DNA of 64,000 bases, taken from the NCBI RefSeq assembly GCF_002209565.1, contig NZ_NJIH01000018.1, positions 1 to 64,000 on the forward strand, in the 5' to 3' direction. The notes below the pieces were generated by a model that saw only the letters and a list, made by a program, of their open reading frames with translations, did not search any database and was not told the origin of the DNA. This stretch comes from Candidimonas nitroreducens. GTDB taxonomy: Bacteria > Pseudomonadota > Gammaproteobacteria > Burkholderiales > Burkholderiaceae_B. Both the position numbers and the translations under genes were made by a program. Of the stretch, positions 8,322 to 17,977 are shown in pieces. Position 1 is the stretch's first letter. Every line of letters starts with the position of its first letter.

Positions 8322-9146
8322 CTATTCGGCGCGGTATTCGTCGACTTCCGTGGACTCTTCGTCTGCGGCTTTTTCGGCTTCGCGCTTGGCGTCCTGCTTC
8401 TTGATGAGGCTGGCGGCGAAGACGCCGATTTCGAACAGCAGGCACAGGGGGAAGGCCAGCATGAACTGGCTGAGCGCGTCGGGCGGGGTGACGACCGCGG
8501 CGGTGATGAAGGCGCCGACGATGACGTAGCCGCGCACGGAGCGCAGTTTTTCGACGGTGACGATGCCGGTCTTGACCAGCAGGATCACGGCGATGGGCAC
8601 TTCGAAGGTAACGCCGAAGGCCACGAACATGGTCATGACGAAATTCAGGTAGGCCTCGATGTCTGGGGCCGGCGTGATGGAGTGGGGCGCGAAGTGGGCG
8701 ATGAAATGGAAGACGGTGCGGAACACCACGAAGTAGCAGAACGCCATGCCCAGCAGGAACAGGAAGGTGCTGGAGATGATCAGCGGCAGCGCCAGGCGCT
8801 TTTCGTGCTTGTACAGACCGGGGGCGACGAAGGCCCAGGCCTGGTACAGGACGATGGGCAGGGCCAGCAGGAATGCGGCCAGCAGGGTGACTTTGATGGG
8901 CACCATGAAGGGCGTGATCACGCCGGTGGCGATCATGCGCGTGCCTTGCGGCAGGGTGGCCAGCATGGGCGCGGCCAGTATGTCGTAGATTTTCGAGGCG
9001 CCGGGGTAGATGAACAGTACGACGAAGATCACCAGCACCGCCGCGACCGCGCGTATCAGGCGCGTGCGCAGTTCAATCAGGTGGGAGATGAAGGAATCTT
9101 CTTCGAGGGGGGCGTCTTCCTGTTGCGTGTTGGCGTCCTGCTTCAC
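8322..9146 (-). CDS. tatC: Twin-arginine translocase subunit TatC
   Basis: A 274-residue, six-helix inner-membrane protein with family landmarks: SFISHLIELRTRLIRA at the N-terminus, PLIISSTFLFLLGMAFCYFVVF, and VTFEVPIAVILLV in the fourth helix region. TatC recognises twin-arginine signals and, with TatB, forms the receptor for folded exported proteins. It begins with GTG, and that codon overlaps the tatB stop as GTGA, indicating translational coupling. It is the last gene of the long mla-his-tat minus-strand array. Confidence 0.95.
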   Translation of the reverse strand: MKQDANTQQEDAPLEEDSFISHLIELRTRLIRAVAAVLVIFVVLFIYPGASKIYDILAAPMLATLPQGTRMIATGVITPFMVPIKVTLLAAFLLALPIVLYQAWAFVAPGLYKHEKRLALPLIISSTFLFLLGMAFCYFVVFRTVFHFIAHFAPHSITPAPDIEAYLNFVMTMFVAFGVTFEVPIAVILLVKTGIVTVEKLRSVRGYVIVGAFITAAVVTPPDALSQFMLAFPLCLLFEIGVFAASLIKKQDAKREAEKAADEESTEVDEYRAE

Positions 9147-9718
9147 GTTGGCGTCCCGCTGGGTGTCGATGCTGGAGGTTTGAGGGGGGCGGCGGGCGGT
9201 TCGGCCTCGGCCAGTGCGCTTGCCTCGGCGAAGCCGGGCAGGGATTTTTGTGTATCCGGCACGGTGGCTTCGGCGCTGGCCGGCGCTTCGATGGCGGCCG
9301 CGGCGGTTTCGGCGCTTGCCGCCGCCTTGCCGGTGGTGGCGGCGGCTTCTTCTATGCTGGTGGCGGCCTGGGCAAGGGCGACCTTGGCCTCGGCGTCTTT
9401 CAAGGGTGCCTGCAGCTCGGCTTGCACCGAGTGGGCCGCGTCGGCCAGGGAGTCTTTGGCCTGTTGCAGTTCCTGGGCGGTTTCATCGAGCGAGGCCTGG
9501 ACGGTGCGCGCGGCGTCTTCCATCTGGCCTTTGAGGTTGCGCAGTTCGTCGAGATCCATTTCGCGCTGGATGTCGCTTTTGACGTCGTTGACGTAGCGTT
9601 GCGCGCGCCCGACCAGGTGGCCGATGGTGCGGGCCACGGTGGGCAGGCGCTGCGGGCCGATGACGACGAGCGCCACGATGCCGATCAGCATGAGTTCGCT
9701 AAAACTGACGTCGAACAT
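9143..9718 (-). CDS. tatB: Sec-independent translocase subunit TatB
   Basis: A 191-residue protein with the TatB N-terminus MFDVSFSELMLIGIVALVVIGPQRLP (one membrane helix followed by the GP hinge) and an amphipathic helix. The cytoplasmic tail is long and rich in alanine and glutamate, and variable as usual in TatB. It partners TatC in substrate recognition. It sits 43 bp after tatA and overlaps tatC by four bases. Confidence 0.94.
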   Translation of the reverse strand: MFDVSFSELMLIGIVALVVIGPQRLPTVARTIGHLVGRAQRYVNDVKSDIQREMDLDELRNLKGQMEDAARTVQASLDETAQELQQAKDSLADAAHSVQAELQAPLKDAEAKVALAQAATSIEEAAATTGKAAASAETAAAAIEAPASAEATVPDTQKSLPGFAEASALAEAEPPAAPLKPPASTPSGTPT

Positions 9719-9761
9719 GTCTAGGGCCGGTTACAAAGAAATGGAATGGCGTGGGGCGGCG

Positions 9762-9992
9762 TCAGGCGTCGGTTTTTTCCTTGGCCTGGACGTCGATCGT
9801 CTCGCCGTTGGTGACGCGCTGCGTGACGGCCGGCTTGGCATCGGCTTCTTCGTTGGCGTCTTTCATGCCCTTCTTGAACCCTTTGACGGCGCTGCCGAGG
9901 TCTTCGCCGACGTTGCGCAGCTTCTTGGTGCCGAATACCAGCGCGACGATGACCAGGACGATCAACCAGTGCCAAATGCTGAAACTACCCAT
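9762..9992 (-). CDS. tatA: Sec-independent translocase subunit TatA
   Basis: A 76-residue protein starting [21 protein letters not shown], with one membrane helix, the FGTKKLRN hinge and the amphipathic helix ([17 protein letters not shown]), then a short charged tail. TatA oligomers form the passage for folded Tat substrates. It is the first tat gene and begins 15 bp after the HIT-like ORF stop. Confidence 0.95.
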   Translation of the reverse strand: MGSFSIWHWLIVLVIVALVFGTKKLRNVGEDLGSAVKGFKKGMKDANEEADAKPAVTQRVTNGETIDVQAKEKTDA

Positions 9993-10007
9993 AATGGTGC
10001 TCTCCGG

Positions 10008-10376
10008 TTAGGCGGCGGGTGCCGCCCTTTTATCCCGGGGGCGATGGCCCCCGATGGTGTGAAAATGCATATGCGCGGCTTCTTTTCCTTCGCATGCCCC
10101 CGCAGCGGGAGCCCGCCGCAAGCCGGCTTGATGACCCGGCCCGCGGCCGTGTATGGGGGCAAGACGGGGCGCTAGGGGCACCATTCTACCCAAGATGGGC
10201 GTGCCGGCGCCTCGCCGGCCCTGTATTGAAACAATATGGCGTTTCGCAGCAAGTAGCAAGTGCGTCGGGAGGGCGGGGGTGATGCCTGGGCGGAGATGGG
10301 CATCGTAGGCGGTGGCGGCCTTGTGGGCCGCGGCCTGGCCCCGGGCAGCCTTGCGCAACGGGAACGGGCCGCTCAT
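10008..10376 (-). pseudogene. Highly diverged or decaying HIT-family (HinT-like) gene
   Basis: An open frame of 122 codons whose ATG overlaps the hisE stop (ATGA). It sits where betaproteobacterial his-tat clusters usually carry a histidine-triad hydrolase. In one frame it still resembles HinT: KAARGQ near residue 9, THLLLAAKRHIVSIQ (38-52), ILGRMVPLAPRLA (61-73) and the triad HMHFHTIGG (102-110). The zinc-type cysteines, the AFHDI segment and the N-x-G..GGQEV loop are gone, and rare codons such as CTA and ATA appear. It could be a fast-evolving functional protein or a gene in early decay without frameshifts. Confidence 0.6.
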
Positions 10377-10729
10377 GGCGCGCCTCCGCTGCCGCGGGCG
10401 GCTTTTTCGGCCAGGCCGGACACGCCCTCGCGGCGCGCCAGTTCGCGCAGCACGTCTTCGGGGCGCAGCTTGTAATGGGTGAGGGCCACCAGGGTGTGGA
10501 ACCACAGGTCGGCGGCTTCGCTGACGATGCGCTCGGGGACGCCGTCTTTGGCGGCCATGACCAGTTCGGTGGCCTCTTCGCCGATTTTCTTCAGGAAAGC
10601 GTCGGGCCCGCGCGCCAGCAGGCCGGCCGAGTACGACGAGCGCGGGTCGCCGCCGCGCTCGGGCAGGCGCGATTCGAGGGTGTCGGCAAGACGCGCCAGG
10701 ATGTCGGCGTATTCGGCGGTGGGGCTCAT
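10373..10729 (-). CDS. hisE: Phosphoribosyl-ATP pyrophosphatase
   Basis: A 118-residue HisE that hydrolyses phosphoribosyl-ATP to phosphoribosyl-AMP in histidine synthesis. The MazG-like helical motif [17 protein letters not shown] and [13 protein letters not shown] are visible; these acidic residues bind magnesium. It is a separate protein from HisI, as in most betaproteobacteria. The start at 10729 overlaps the hisI stop (ATGA), and its own stop overlaps the start of the HIT-like ORF the same way. Confidence 0.95.
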   Translation of the reverse strand: MSPTAEYADILARLADTLESRLPERGGDPRSSYSAGLLARGPDAFLKKIGEEATELVMAAKDGVPERIVSEAADLWFHTLVALTHYKLRPEDVLRELARREGVSGLAEKAARGSGGAP

Positions 10730-11142
10730 TTGTAGATCAGTTCGGGGTCTTTCAGGACGGGGTCGACGGTAGTCCAGGTGGGCGCGTCGGGGGCGCCGTC
10801 GAGGCGGCGGAAGAAGCAGCTCGCCCTGCCGGTATGACAGGCGATGCCGCCCTGTTGTTCCACTTTCAGCAAAATGACGTCGCCGTCGCAGTCGAGGCGG
10901 ATTTCGTTGACGATTTGTACGTTGCCGGATTCTTCGCCCTTGCGCCACAGGCGCCCGCGCGAGCGCGACCAGTACACGGCGCGGCCGCTGGCCGCGGTTT
11001 CGGCCAGCGATTCGGCGTTCATCCAGGCGACCATCAGCATGGCGCCGCTGGCGGCGTCCTGGGCGATGGCGGGCAGCAGCCCGTCGGGGCCGAATTTCAC
11101 GTCGGCGAGCCAGCCGGTGACGGGTTGGGTATCGGGTTTCAT
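10726..11142 (-). CDS. hisI: Phosphoribosyl-AMP cyclohydrolase
   Basis: A 138-residue monofunctional HisI that opens the purine ring of phosphoribosyl-AMP. Visible landmarks are [12 protein letters not shown], the [16 protein letters not shown] region, [23 protein letters not shown] with zinc and magnesium ligands, and a second cysteine in ASCFFR. It overlaps hisF and hisE by ATGA on either side, so the three enzymes are translationally linked. Confidence 0.96.
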   Translation of the reverse strand: MKPDTQPVTGWLADVKFGPDGLLPAIAQDAASGAMLMVAWMNAESLAETAASGRAVYWSRSRGRLWRKGEESGNVQIVNEIRLDCDGDVILLKVEQQGGIACHTGRASCFFRRLDGAPDAPTWTTVDPVLKDPELIYK

Positions 11143-11999
11143 GAGGGCAATCGTACCTTAATACCTTGGCGGGCCATGAATTCCTTGGCTTCGCGCACGG
11201 TGTGCTGGCCGTAGTGGAAGATGCTGGCGGCCAGCACGGCGCTGGCGCGGCCCAGGGTCACGCCGTCGGCCAGGTCTTGCAGGCCGCCCACGCCGCCCGA
11301 GGCGATGACCGGCACCGGTACGGCGTCGGAGACGGCCCGGGTAAGCTCCAGGTCGAAGCCCGAGCGCGTGCCGTCGCGATCCATGCTGGTCAGCAGGATT
11401 TCGCCGGCGCCGTATTCGGCCATCTGGCGGGCCCACTGCACGGCGTCCAGGCCGGTGGCCTTGCGTCCGCCGTGGGTGTAGACCTCCCAGCGCGGGCCGG
11501 TATCGGCGGCGCCGCGGCGCGCGTCGATGGCCACTACGATGCACTGCGAGCCGTGGTAGGCAGCCGCGTCGCGCACCAGTTCGGGGTTGGCCACGGCGGC
11601 GCTGTTGATGGAGATCTTGTCGGCGCCGGCGTTCAGCAGGCGCTGGATGTCGCCGACCTGGCGCACGCCGCCGCCCACGGTCAGCGGGATGAACACCTGC
11701 GAGGCCACGGCCTCGATGATGGGCAGGATCAGGTCGCGGCCGTCGCTGGTGGCGGTAATGTCCAGGAAGGTGAGTTCGTCGGCGCCCTGCTCGTCGTAGC
11801 GGCGGGCGATCTCGATTGGGTCGCCGGCGTCCATCAGGTCGACGAAGTTCACGCCCTTGACGACCCGCCCGGCGGTGACGTCCAGGCAGGGGATGATGCG
11901 CCGCGTGAGGCCGTCGGCGGATGTATCCGGTTTGCTGTTCACTGGCTTATGTTCCTGTGGCCGCGCGGCATCCGCCTCTTGCAGCGAGGTAGCGGTCAT
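11139..11999 (-). CDS. hisF: Imidazole glycerol phosphate synthase, cyclase subunit
   Basis: A 286-residue (beta/alpha)8 barrel with catalytic aspartates in [15 protein letters not shown] and VVAIDARRG and the phosphate-binding glycines in VGGGVR and ASGGVG. HisF uses ammonia from HisH to form imidazole glycerol phosphate and AICAR. The start at 11999 overlaps the hisA stop (ATGA) and gives about 30 residues before the barrel; a GTG about 19 codons further in would give the more usual length. A much longer open frame runs upstream over hisA but is not coding. Confidence 0.93.
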   Translation of the reverse strand: MTATSLQEADAARPQEHKPVNSKPDTSADGLTRRIIPCLDVTAGRVVKGVNFVDLMDAGDPIEIARRYDEQGADELTFLDITATSDGRDLILPIIEAVASQVFIPLTVGGGVRQVGDIQRLLNAGADKISINSAAVANPELVRDAAAYHGSQCIVVAIDARRGAADTGPRWEVYTHGGRKATGLDAVQWARQMAEYGAGEILLTSMDRDGTRSGFDLELTRAVSDAVPVPVIASGGVGGLQDLADGVTLGRASAVLAASIFHYGQHTVREAKEFMARQGIKVRLPS

Positions 12000-12739
12000 T
12001 CGGCGCCGAGCTCGTCGGCCAGGTTCTGCGCGGCCTGGAAATCGAGCGTGCCTTCGTACAGGCTGCGTCCCAGGATGGCGCCTTCGACGCCGTCTTCTTC
12101 GACTGCGCACAAGGCCTCGATGTCTTTCAGGTCGGTGACGCCGCCCGAGGCGATGATGGGGATCTTGACGTTGCGGGCGAGCCGAACCGTGGCGTCGATG
12201 TTGACGCCCGAGAGCATGCCGTCGCGGCCGATATCGGTGTAGATGATGGCTTCGCAGCCGTAGTCTTCGAACTTGCGCGCCAGGTCGAGCACGTCGTGGC
12301 GCGTGAGCTTGCTCCAGCCGTCGGTGGCCACCTTGCCGTCGCGTGCGTCGAGGCCGACGATGATATTGCCCGGGAAGGCGCTGCAGGCGTCGCGCAGGAA
12401 GCCCGGGTCTTTCACGGCGGCGGTGCCGATGATGACGTAGGAGATGCCGCTGTCGAGATAGCGTTCGATGGTGTCGAGGTCGCGGATGCCGCCGCCTATC
12501 TGCACCGATACCTCGTCGCCGACGGCGTCGATGATGGCTTTGATGGCGGATTCGTTGCGCGGCTTGCCGGCCACGGCGCCGTTCAGGTCGACCAGATGCA
12601 GGCGCCGCGCGCCCTGGTCGAGCCACTGCTGCGCCATGGCGGCGGGTTCGTCGGAAAATACCGTGGCATTGTCGAGATCGCCCTGGCGCAGGCGTACGCA
12701 GCGTCCGTCTTTCAGGTCAATGGCGGGGATGAGAAGCAT
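11996..12739 (-). CDS. hisA: ProFAR isomerase
   Basis: A 247-residue (beta/alpha)8 isomerase converting ProFAR to PRFAR. It starts [17 protein letters not shown] with the catalytic Asp8; the second catalytic aspartate lies in YTDIGRDGM, and phosphate is bound by QIGGGIR and ASGGVTD. The start at 12739 is the family N-terminus. It lies about 80 bp downstream of hisH and overlaps hisF by four bases. Confidence 0.96.
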   Translation of the reverse strand: MLLIPAIDLKDGRCVRLRQGDLDNATVFSDEPAAMAQQWLDQGARRLHLVDLNGAVAGKPRNESAIKAIIDAVGDEVSVQIGGGIRDLDTIERYLDSGISYVIIGTAAVKDPGFLRDACSAFPGNIIVGLDARDGKVATDGWSKLTRHDVLDLARKFEDYGCEAIIYTDIGRDGMLSGVNIDATVRLARNVKIPIIASGGVTDLKDIEALCAVEEDGVEGAILGRSLYEGTLDFQAAQNLADELGAE

Positions 12740-12818
12740 GATCGGTAATAGCTGAAGGGCTGAGCGGGTGGTTCGGTACGGTGATTGAGTCGGAAGCGGC
12801 CCCGGCGGCGGCGCGCCG

Positions 12819-13472
12819 TCAGGGGGCCCAGCCGACGAAGTTGCGGTACAGCTGCAGGCCGTCGCTGGCGCTCTTTTCCGGATGGAACTGCACTGCGAAA
12901 ATGTTAGCTGCTGCGACCGCACAGGTAAAGCCTATTCCATAGTGGGTTTCCCCGACAACCAGCGCCGGGTCTGCAGGTTCGGCATAGTAGCTGTGCACGA
13001 AATAGAAGTGGGCGCCGTCGGCGATGCCGTTCCACAGGGCGTGGCGCTGGGTCTGCCTGACGCGGTTCCAGCCCATGTGCGGGATCTTCAGGCGCGGCGC
13101 GCCGTCGTCGGCGGCCTGGCCGTCGGCGAATTGCGGCCCCGCGAAGCGCCTGACCTGTCCGGGGAATACGTCCAGGCACGGCGTATTGCCTTCTTCGCTG
13201 CGCGCGAACAGCATTTGCTCGCCCACGCATACGCCCAGCAGGGGCTTGTCGCGCGCCGCGCGCAGCACCGCTTCGAGCAGCCCCGAGGCCTGCAGCGTGC
13301 GCATGCAGTCGGGCATGGCGCCCTGGCCGGGAAAGACCACGCGGCTGGCACGGTCGATTTCCTGCGCCTCGCGGCAGATTCTGATGTCGGCTTCGGGCGC
13401 GGCGGCGCGCAGGGCGCGGGCGACCGAATGGAAGTTGCCCATGCCGTAGTCGACGATGGCGATCGTGTTCAC
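12819..13472 (-). CDS. hisH: Imidazole glycerol phosphate synthase, glutamine amidotransferase subunit
   Basis: A 217-residue class I amidotransferase with nucleophile Cys82 ([11 protein letters not shown]) and the His-Glu pair in VQFHPEKS near the C-terminus. The oxyanion strand PGQGAMPD is also visible. It supplies ammonia to HisF. It is preceded by a 149-bp non-coding gap after hisB, unusually loose for this otherwise overlapping operon. Confidence 0.95.
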   Translation of the reverse strand: MNTIAIVDYGMGNFHSVARALRAAAPEADIRICREAQEIDRASRVVFPGQGAMPDCMRTLQASGLLEAVLRAARDKPLLGVCVGEQMLFARSEEGNTPCLDVFPGQVRRFAGPQFADGQAADDGAPRLKIPHMGWNRVRQTQRHALWNGIADGAHFYFVHSYYAEPADPALVVGETHYGIGFTCAVAAANIFAVQFHPEKSASDGLQLYRNFVGWAP

Positions 13473-13589
13473 ACTGTGTCCGGATGTTTCGTTGGGGCGG
13501 GGCCGATGGCTTCCGCGATGGAATGCTAAGGCTGGTAGGCTGCGAGCGTGTGACTATAGTTCAAACCGGGGCGGCACGGAATCCGAAGG

Positions 13590-13615
13590 GCCGGCGAGCC
13601 TTGCGGCTGGCCGGC
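13590..13615. other. Hairpin in the hisB-hisH gap
   Basis: GCCGGCGAGCC (13590-13600) pairs with GGCTGGCCGGC (13605-13615) with one mismatch around a TTGC loop. No T-run follows on the minus strand. It may modulate transcription between hisB and hisH; nothing else is recognisable in the gap. Confidence 0.35.
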
Positions 13616-13621
13616 ATGCTG

Positions 13622-14209
13622 CTACAGCACGCCCTTGGTGGATGGCACGCTGCCGCCGCTGCGCGGGTCGATTTCCGTGGCCATGCGCAGGGCGCGGCCG
13701 AAGGCCTTGAAGACCGTCTCGCACTGGTGATGCGAATTGCGTCCGCGCAGATTGTCGATGTGCAGGGTTACCAGCGCGTGGTTGACGAAGCCCTGGAAGA
13801 ATTCGCGCGTCAGGTCGACGTCGAAGCGGCCGACGTGCGAGCGCGTGAAGGGCACGTGGAATTCCAGGCCCGGGCGGCCCGAGAAATCGACCACGACGCG
13901 CGACAGCGCTTCGTCCAGCGGCACGTAGGAATGCCCGTAGCGGCGCAGCCCGGCCTTGTTGCCGACGGCCTGTGCAAAGGCCTGGCCCAGCGTGATGCCT
14001 ACGTCTTCGACCGTATGGTGGTCGTCGATTTCGGTGTCGCCCTGGCACTGGATGTCGAGGTCGAACAGGCCATGGCGCGCGATCTGGTCGAGCATGTGGT
14101 CGAGAAAGGGCACGCCGGTGTCGATGGCCTGGCGGCCGGTGCCGTCCAGGTTGACGGCGACCCGGATGCGGGTTTCGTTGGTGTTGCGGCTGATTTCGGC
14201 GGTACGCAT
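13622..14209 (-). CDS. hisB: Imidazoleglycerol-phosphate dehydratase
   Basis: A 195-residue monofunctional dehydratase with the duplicated HisB fold and metal-binding motifs: [35 protein letters not shown] and [20 protein letters not shown]. It has no N-terminal histidinol-phosphatase domain, unlike the enterobacterial enzyme. It begins 16 bp after hisD; the hisC gene usually found between them is absent. Confidence 0.96.
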   Translation of the reverse strand: MRTAEISRNTNETRIRVAVNLDGTGRQAIDTGVPFLDHMLDQIARHGLFDLDIQCQGDTEIDDHHTVEDVGITLGQAFAQAVGNKAGLRRYGHSYVPLDEALSRVVVDFSGRPGLEFHVPFTRSHVGRFDVDLTREFFQGFVNHALVTLHIDNLRGRNSHHQCETVFKAFGRALRMATEIDPRSGGSVPSTKGVL

Positions 14210-14225
14210 GGAGTCGGGCGAGTCG

Positions 14226-15533
14226 TCAGGTTGCGGAGTCGGTACGGTACTGGGCGCTGGCGGCGTGCGCCGGCAGCCCTTCGCCCAGCGCCAGCGTGGC
14301 GGCCAGCCGGCCCAGCTTGCCGGCGCCGGCTGGCGAAACCTGTATCAGGCTGGAGCGCTTCTGGAAATCATACACTCCCAGCGGCGAAGAGAAGCGCGCG
14401 GTGCGCGAAGTGGGCAGTACGTGGTTGGGGCCTGCGCAGTAGTCGCCCAGGGCCTCGGAACTATAGCGCCCCATGAAGATGGCGCCGGCGTGGCGGATCT
14501 GCTCGGCCCATTTCTCGGGCTGCTCGGTGGAAATTTCCAGGTGCTCGGGCGCGATCTGGTTGGCGATGGCGCAGGCTTCTTCGAGGCTGCGCACCTGGAT
14601 CAGGGCGCCGCGTCCGCCCAGGCTGGCGCCGATGATGGCGGCGCGCGGCATGGTGGGCAGCAGCCGCTCGATGGCGGCCTGCACCTGGTCGAGATAGGCG
14701 GCGTCGGGGCACAGCAGTATGGCCTGCGCCAGTTCGTCGTGCTCGGCCTGCGAGAACAGGTCCATGGCGATCCAGTCGGCGGGGGTGGAGCCGTCGCAGA
14801 TGATCAGGATTTCGCTGGGGCCGGCGATCATGTCTATGCCTACGGTGCCGAAGACGCGGCGCTTGGCGCTGGCGACGTAGGCGTTGCCCGGGCCGACGAT
14901 CTTGTCCACCGGCGTGATGCTGGCGGTGCCGTAGGCCAGCGCGCCTATGGCCTGCGCCCCGCCCACGGCCCATGCGCGATCCACGCCGGCGATGGCGGCG
15001 GCGGCCAGCACCATGGGGTTGCGCGCCCCGCCCGGCGTGGGCGTGACCATGACGACCTCGGCCACGCCGGCCACCTTGGCCGGAATGGCGTTCATCAATA
15101 CCGACGAGGGGTAGGCGGCCTTGCCGCCCGGTACGTACAGGCCGACGCGATCCAGCGGCGTTACTTTCTGGCCTAGCAGGGTGCCGTCGTCGTCGGTATA
15201 GGTCCAGGTGTGGCCCAGCTGGCGCTCGTGGTAGCTGCGCACCCGCGCGGCGGCGGCCTGCAGCGCCTCGCGCTGCGCCGCGGGCAGGGCTTCCAGGGCC
15301 TGCTGCCATTGCTCGCGCGGGATTTCCAGGGCGGCCACCGAGTCGGCCTCGACCTTGTCGAAGCGCCGGGTGTAGTCCAGCAGCGCCGCGTCGCCGCGCG
15401 TGCGCACGTCGCGCAGGATCTCGGCGCTGGCGCGTTCGATGGATTCGTCTTCCGCGGCGTCGAAGGCCAGCAGCTTGCGCAGGCGGGCCTGGAAATCATC
15501 GGCAAGGGTATTGAGGCGGGCGATCACGGTCAT
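14226..15533 (-). CDS. hisD: Histidinol dehydrogenase
   Basis: A 435-residue zinc- and NAD-dependent enzyme that oxidises histidinol to histidine in two steps. Visible motifs are [59 protein letters not shown] and NHVLPTS, covering zinc-ligand and catalytic histidine positions. It lies between hisG (114 bp upstream) and hisB (16 bp downstream). Confidence 0.96.
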   Translation of the reverse strand: MTVIARLNTLADDFQARLRKLLAFDAAEDESIERASAEILRDVRTRGDAALLDYTRRFDKVEADSVAALEIPREQWQQALEALPAAQREALQAAAARVRSYHERQLGHTWTYTDDDGTLLGQKVTPLDRVGLYVPGGKAAYPSSVLMNAIPAKVAGVAEVVMVTPTPGGARNPMVLAAAAIAGVDRAWAVGGAQAIGALAYGTASITPVDKIVGPGNAYVASAKRRVFGTVGIDMIAGPSEILIICDGSTPADWIAMDLFSQAEHDELAQAILLCPDAAYLDQVQAAIERLLPTMPRAAIIGASLGGRGALIQVRSLEEACAIANQIAPEHLEISTEQPEKWAEQIRHAGAIFMGRYSSEALGDYCAGPNHVLPTSRTARFSSPLGVYDFQKRSSLIQVSPAGAGKLGRLAATLALGEGLPAHAASAQYRTDSAT

Positions 15534-15647
15534 GGTGCTTGAGAAAATGGAGTAGGTTCTTCGTGCCGGACTGTTGGGCTGCGGCTGGCCTGTTTGCTGC
15601 GTACTGTTTGATCAGCCCATGAACTTAGCTTGGATCCAGACACGCCA

Positions 15648-16466
15648 CTAGGCCGCCGAGGCGCGTGCGAAGGCGTCGATCAGCGGCTGCAGCTCGGCCG
15701 CGCGGGTCTTCAGCGAGGCCTGGTTGACGATCAGGCGCGAGGAGATCGGCACGATTTCTTCCACGGCCACCAGGTTGTTGGCCTTGAGCGTGCCGCCGGT
15801 GGACACTAGGTCGACGATGGCGTCGGCCAGCCCTACCAGGGGCGCCAGCTCCATCGAGCCGTACAGCTTGATCAGGTCGACATACACGCCCTTGGCGGCG
15901 AAGTGCTCGCGCGCTGCCTGCACGTACTTGGTGGCCACGCGCAGGCGCGAGCCCTGGTGCACCGCGGCTTCGTAGTCGAAGCCCTGGCGCACCGCCACGC
16001 ACAGCCGGCACTTGGCGATGTTCAGGTCTACCGGCTGGTACAGGCCGCCGGGATGCTGCGCGGCGTGCTCGAACAGCACGTCTTTGCCGGCGATGCCGAA
16101 GTCCGCGGCGCCGTACTGTACATAGGTGGGCACGTCGGAGGCGCGCACGATGATCAGGCGCAGGCCCGGATCGCTGGTGGGCAGGATCAGCTTGCGCGAA
16201 GACTCGGGATTTTCCGCGACCTCGACTCCGGCCGCCGCCAGCAGAGGCATGGTCTCGTCGAAGATGCGGCCCTTGGACAGCGCCAGGGTAAGCGGCCCGG
16301 CCGATCGACGGCCCTCCTGTCGCTGCGCGACATCCTCCCCATGGGAGGGAACACGCCCTCCGGGCGGCCGCGCGGGCGTGGAGGATGAACCGCCCTCCTG
16401 TCGCTGCGCGACATCCTCCCCGTGGGAGGGAGCACGTTCTCCGGGCGGCCGCGCGGGCGTGTTCAT
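15648..16466 (-). CDS. hisG: ATP phosphoribosyltransferase (short form) with repeat-derived N-terminal extension
   Basis: A 272-residue protein. Residues from about 57 onward are a short-form HisG catalytic domain ([36 protein letters not shown] binds PRPP), of about 215 residues as usual. Short HisG needs HisZ for regulation; hisZ is not in this window. Residues 2-55 are two in-frame copies of [20 protein letters not shown] encoded by a palindromic DNA repeat. The ATG at 16466 overlaps the murA stop (ATGA), so the repeats appear to have landed just inside the original start codon. Confidence 0.92.
   Translation of the reverse strand: MNTPARPPGERAPSHGEDVAQRQEGGSSSTPARPPGGRVPSHGEDVAQRQEGRRSAGPLTLALSKGRIFDETMPLLAAAGVEVAENPESSRKLILPTSDPGLRLIIVRASDVPTYVQYGAADFGIAGKDVLFEHAAQHPGGLYQPVDLNIAKCRLCVAVRQGFDYEAAVHQGSRLRVATKYVQAAREHFAAKGVYVDLIKLYGSMELAPLVGLADAIVDLVSTGGTLKANNLVAVEEIVPISSRLIVNQASLKTRAAELQPLIDAFARASAA
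16311..16461. repeat. Two 70-bp palindromic repeats inside the 5' end of hisG
   Basis: Copies at 16311-16380 and 16392-16461 (period 81 bp, 27 codons) differ at four positions. Each contains nested palindromes: TGTCGC-TGC-GCGACA (16318-16332 in the first), CCTCCC-CAT-GGGAGG (16334-16348) and CACGCCC..GGGCGTG (16352-16380). They stay in frame with hisG. They resemble a REP-like or protein-invading palindromic element. Confidence 0.85.
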
Positions 16467-17731
16467 GCCGCCCCCTTGTCGCTGATGCGGCGGATGTCGG
16501 CGCCCAGGGCACGCAGTTTTTCTTCCATGCGTTCGTAGCCTCGGTCGAGGTGGTAGATGCGTTCGATGGTGGTGGCGCCGCGGGCCGCCAGGCCGGCGAT
16601 TACCAGGCTGGCCGAGGCGCGCAGGTCGGTGGCCATGACGTTGGCGCCGGACAGCTCGGGCACGCCGGTGACCACGGCCGTGTGGCCGTCGATGTCGATC
16701 TGCGCGCCCATGCGGCCCAGTTCCTGTACGTGCATGTAGCGGTTCTCGAAGATGTTCTCGACGATGACCGCGGTGCCGTCGGCGATGCTGTCCAGCGCCA
16801 TGAGCTGGGCCTGCATGTCGGTCGGGAAGCCCGGGTATTCGCGGGTGCGGGCGCCCACGGCCCTGGGTCGCTGGTTCATGGTGCAGCGGATCCAGTCGGG
16901 CCCGCATTCCAGGCCGAGCCCGGCTTCCTGCAGCTTGTCGAGCAGCGCGCCCATGGTTTCCGGGGCCGCTTGGCGCAGCAGCACGTCGCCGCCGGTGGCG
17001 CCGACCGCGCACAGGAAGGTGCCGGCCTCGATGCGGTCGGCCACCACACGGTGGCTGGCGCCGTGCAGTTTTTCCACGCCTTCGATGACGATGCGGTCGG
17101 TGCCGTGGCCGCTGATGCGCGCGCCCATCTTGATGAGCAGCTCGGCGAGGTCGACCACCTCGGGTTCGCGTGCAGCGTTTTCCAGCACGGTGGTGCCTTC
17201 GGCCAGCGTGGCCGCCATCATCAGGTTCTCGGTGCCGGTGACCGTGACCATGTCGGTGCGGATCGACGCGCCCTTCAGGCGCCGGGCCCGGGCGATGACG
17301 AAGCCGTGCTCGATCTGGATATCGGCGCCCAGCGCGGCCAGGCCCTTGATGTGCTGGTCGACGGGGCGCTGGCCGATGGCGCAGCCGCCCGGCAGGCTGA
17401 CGCGCGCCTGGCCGTAGCGGGCCACCAGGGGCCCCAGCACCAGGATCGAGGCGCGCATGGTCTTGACCAGTTCATAGGGCGCTTCCAGGCAGTCGACCTC
17501 GGCGGCGCACAGGCTGACGTCGTGCGCCGCGCCGCGCTCGGCGCGCGCGCCCATGCGGCCCAGCAGGCGCAGCATGGTGTCGATGTCATTGAGCCGCGGC
17601 ACGTTTTCCAGCGCCAGGATGTCGGCGGTGAGCAGGCCGGCGCACAGGATGGGCAGGGCGGCATTCTTGGCGCCCGAGACGGTGATCTCGCCTTCCAGGC
17701 GCCTGCCGCCGGTAATCGACAGCTTATCCAT
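16463..17731 (-). CDS. murA: UDP-N-acetylglucosamine 1-carboxyvinyltransferase
   Basis: A 422-residue enzyme that transfers enolpyruvate from PEP to UDP-GlcNAc, the first committed step of peptidoglycan synthesis. The catalytic loop with Cys117 ([13 protein letters not shown]) is the fosfomycin target and is intact. Residues SGAKNAALP near the N-terminus bind substrate. It overlaps ibaG by 8 bp and hisG by 4 bp, so cell-wall and histidine genes are co-transcribed as in related betaproteobacteria. Confidence 0.97.
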   Translation of the reverse strand: MDKLSITGGRRLEGEITVSGAKNAALPILCAGLLTADILALENVPRLNDIDTMLRLLGRMGARAERGAAHDVSLCAAEVDCLEAPYELVKTMRASILVLGPLVARYGQARVSLPGGCAIGQRPVDQHIKGLAALGADIQIEHGFVIARARRLKGASIRTDMVTVTGTENLMMAATLAEGTTVLENAAREPEVVDLAELLIKMGARISGHGTDRIVIEGVEKLHGASHRVVADRIEAGTFLCAVGATGGDVLLRQAAPETMGALLDKLQEAGLGLECGPDWIRCTMNQRPRAVGARTREYPGFPTDMQAQLMALDSIADGTAVIVENIFENRYMHVQELGRMGAQIDIDGHTAVVTGVPELSGANVMATDLRASASLVIAGLAARGATTIERIYHLDRGYERMEEKLRALGADIRRISDKGAA

Positions 17732-17972
17732 TGATGCCGCCCTGGTATTCGGCGGGGGTCAGGGTGCGCATCGACAGGGCGTGGATCTCGGCCTTCATGC
17801 GCTCGCCCAGCGCGGCGTACACGAGCTGGTGGCGCGCGATCAGGCGCTTGCCTTCGAAGTCGGGGCTGACGATCACGGCTTCGAAGTGGGCGCCGTCGCC
17901 GCTTACTTCGAGGTGCTCGCAGTTCAGTCCCTGGGCGATGTAGTCGCGTACTTGTTCCGGGGTAGGCATCAT
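17724..17972 (-). CDS. ibaG: BolA/IbaG-family protein
   Basis: An 82-residue BolA-like protein with the class II KH-like fold; [17 protein letters not shown] contains the conserved histidine and the helix used for glutaredoxin or iron-sulfur cluster partnering. Genes of this type next to murA are called ibaG and are linked to acid stress and iron-sulfur trafficking. The start at 17972 ([12 protein letters not shown]) lies 5 bp after the permease stop. Confidence 0.9.
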   Translation of the reverse strand: MMPTPEQVRDYIAQGLNCEHLEVSGDGAHFEAVIVSPDFEGKRLIARHQLVYAALGERMKAEIHALSMRTLTPAEYQGGING

Positions 17973-17977
17973 GGCTT

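Noticed and set aside
10373-10948. hisE starting at 10948 as a 191-residue protein
   Set aside because: The first 73 residues are a shadow frame of hisI; the ATGA-coupled start at 10729 gives normal HisE.
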